Shown in pieces: positions 62,949-64,000 of a stretch of DNA of 64,000 nucleotides (position 1 is its first letter; each line of letters starts with the position of its first letter). Made by a program: the position numbers and the translations under genes. This stretch comes from Parvibaculum sp. (lineage in GTDB: Bacteria > Pseudomonadota > Alphaproteobacteria > Parvibaculales > Parvibaculaceae), in the NCBI GenBank assembly GCA_002694985.1, contig NZNS01000010.1, positions 791,921 through 855,920 on the forward strand, given 5' to 3'. Under the pieces are notes generated by a model. The model saw nothing but the letters and a program-made list of their open reading frames with translations. It did no database searches and was not told where the DNA came from.

Positions 62949-63068
62949 ATAGAAGGTTCGGGCAAACCAGAGGGAGACGCCCGAAAATGGCTCATTTCAC
63001 CGGTTCAATTCGGCCGCGTCCCGTGTGAAACTGTGCATGTCCAGAAACCGCTCCGGAGAGATTCCAAG

Positions 63069-63905
63069 ATGATCGACCAATTGCCGCCCGCGATCCGCGA
63101 CCAGCTCGACGTGCTCCTGCCGCAGCTTCTGGCTGCCGGTATGAACATTCTCGTTGCCGTCATCATCCTGATCCTCGGCTTCTGGTTGGCCGGGCGCGTG
63201 CAGGTCTGGACGATGCGGGCGCTTGGACGGATGCCCTCGATGGACGAGATGCTGCTGAAATTCTTCGGCACCATTGCACGCTATCTTGTTCTCACCTTCA
63301 CCATTCTCGCGGTACTGGCAGAATTCGGCGTACAGACAGCGAGCCTTATCGCTGTCCTCGGCGCGGCGGGCCTCGCGGTCGGTCTTGCGTTGCAGGGCAC
63401 GCTTTCCAATGTGGCGGCGGGCGTGATGCTGCTGATCTTCCGGCCCTTCCGCGAGGGACATTATGTGGAAGCAGGCGGTGTTGCCGGGACGGTGAAGCAG
63501 CTTTCGCTTTTCACCACCGAACTCGCAACGCCGGACAATGTGCAGATCATCGTGCCAAACAGCGATGTCTGGGGGCAGCCGATCACCAATTACACCTATC
63601 ACCCGCAACGCCGCCTCGATATGACCTTCGGAATTTCCTACAACGACAATATCGGCAAGGCGATGGATATCATCCGGGCGGAACTCGAAGCCGACGAACG
63701 CTGCCTGGCGGAACCGGAGCCCTTTATCGGGGTCATTAATCTTGGCGACAGCTCGGTCGATATCGTGACGCGCGTCTGGGTAAACAATGCCCAGTACTGG
63801 CCGACGAAATTCGACCTGACGCGTCGTATCAAGGAACGCTTCGACGAGAACGGCGTCACCATACCCTTCCCGGTACGGACTGTTTATAATGCGGCGGCGG
63901 ACTGA
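63069..63905 (+). CDS. MscS family mechanosensitive ion channel
   Basis: A 278-aa small-conductance channel from ATG 63069 (MIDQLPPAIRDQLDVLLPQL). Three TM helices are visible. The pore helix is clear, LGAAGLAVGLALQGTLSNVA then AGVMLLIFRPFREGHYVEAG, followed by the cytoplasmic beta domain (VQIIVPNSDVWGQPITNYTY) and the alpha/beta end. It releases solutes on hypo-osmotic shock at the inner membrane. Its stop codon lies in the first copy of a tandem repeat. Confidence 0.94.
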   Translation: MIDQLPPAIRDQLDVLLPQLLAAGMNILVAVIILILGFWLAGRVQVWTMRALGRMPSMDEMLLKFFGTIARYLVLTFTILAVLAEFGVQTASLIAVLGAAGLAVGLALQGTLSNVAAGVMLLIFRPFREGHYVEAGGVAGTVKQLSLFTTELATPDNVQIIVPNSDVWGQPITNYTYHPQRRLDMTFGISYNDNIGKAMDIIRAELEADERCLAEPEPFIGVINLGDSSVDIVTRVWVNNAQYWPTKFDLTRRIKERFDENGVTIPFPVRTVYNAAAD

Positions 63906-64000
63906 CGCTCGCCGCGGGATACAATGCGGCGGCGGACTGACGCTCGCCGCGGGATACAATGCGGCGGCGGACTGACGCTCGCCGCGGGATACAATGCGGC
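63888..64000. repeat. 35-bp tandem repeat array overlapping the mscS 3' end, leaving the window
   Basis: Identical 35-bp units begin with AATGCGGCGGCGGACTGACG at 63888, 63923, 63958 and 63993, the last cut by the window edge. The first unit includes the last codons and stop of the channel gene. The array may be longer than seen. Confidence 0.93.

Noticed and set aside
62813..62995. N-terminal extension of the helicase beyond MMKPL
   Set aside because: The extra codons fall in a dispersed inverted repeat and give the low-complexity peptide typical of that repeat.
60101..63028. 975-codon open frame on the plus strand opposite the helicase
   Set aside because: The Lhr helicase on the minus strand has complete motifs. 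The plus-strand product is Arg/His-rich, typical of an antisense shadow in GC-rich DNA.
63888..64000. CRISPR array
   Set aside because: The repeat units are contiguous with no variable spacers and begin inside a coding gene.

Overview
The window is GC-rich DNA from an alphaproteobacterium. The evidence is the murA-DUF2948-hisD-UPF0262-phosphatase-infA-maf-rng gene order, a PodJ-like polarity protein, the two proteins of the ligase-associated DNA-repair set, and alphaproteobacterial-type dispersed repeats. The many acyl-CoA dehydrogenases, thiolases, MaoC hydratases and hot-dog thioesterases suggest a fatty-acid or hydrocarbon degrader such as Parvibaculum; that genus is an inference and was not searched. 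The window is chromosomal. I see no rRNA, CRISPR array, phage or complete insertion sequence. One tRNA (Thr, GGT) is present.

Layout. 1-7.7 kb (all minus): ribonuclease G (cut by the window edge), Maf, IF-1, a SIMPL-domain protein, a small tyrosine phosphatase, UPF0262, HisD, DUF2948, MurA and a 57-aa basic protein. 7.8-11.6 kb: tRNA-Thr, a tiny Cys/His secreted protein, a flavodoxin remnant, a YhhN protein, an rRNA/tRNA methyltransferase, a DUF6134-like protein and an SDR. 11.6-18 kb: photolyase, an odd TauD-like protein, LysR, and the BtuFCD vitamin B12 importer behind a cobalamin riboswitch. 18-24.7 kb: GST, a GH17-like protein, an extended HU, class I ribonucleotide reductase and proline iminopeptidase. 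24.7-33.6 kb: a FUSC remnant, a glutamine amidotransferase-like protein, SDR, K+/H+ antiporter, acyl-CoA dehydrogenase, a broken TetR, MaoC, thiolase and a small OmpA-like protein. 33.7-45 kb: two thioesterases, hydratase, a candidate small RNA, a second GST, an encapsulated-ferritin-like protein, gene remnants, hydrolases, long thioesterases with a TetR, and a PfpI protein with a miniature GlxA-like regulator. 45-52.4 kb: a beta-oxidation operon headed by a LiuR-like MerR regulator with an operator over its own promoter. 52.4-64 kb: CAP-domain lipoprotein, PodJ-like protein, a TauE/TIGR02186/CcdA operon, PdeM with its helicase, and an MscS channel followed by a 35-bp tandem repeat that leaves the window.

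The most interesting unexplained signals are non-coding. A recurring element (GGGGAYAA, then three GTCA half-sites 11 bp apart) occurs at about 2.75, 35.6 and 59.2 kb. At 35.6 kb it leads into a -10-like box and a two-hairpin segment ending in a 13-bp terminator, a candidate small RNA. A second theme is gene decay by small indels and internal deletions: flavodoxin, FUSC, TetR, SDR, enoyl-CoA hydratase and an in-frame-shortened GlxA. The annotation is by reading alone; all family assignments are from motif and sequence recognition, without database searches.
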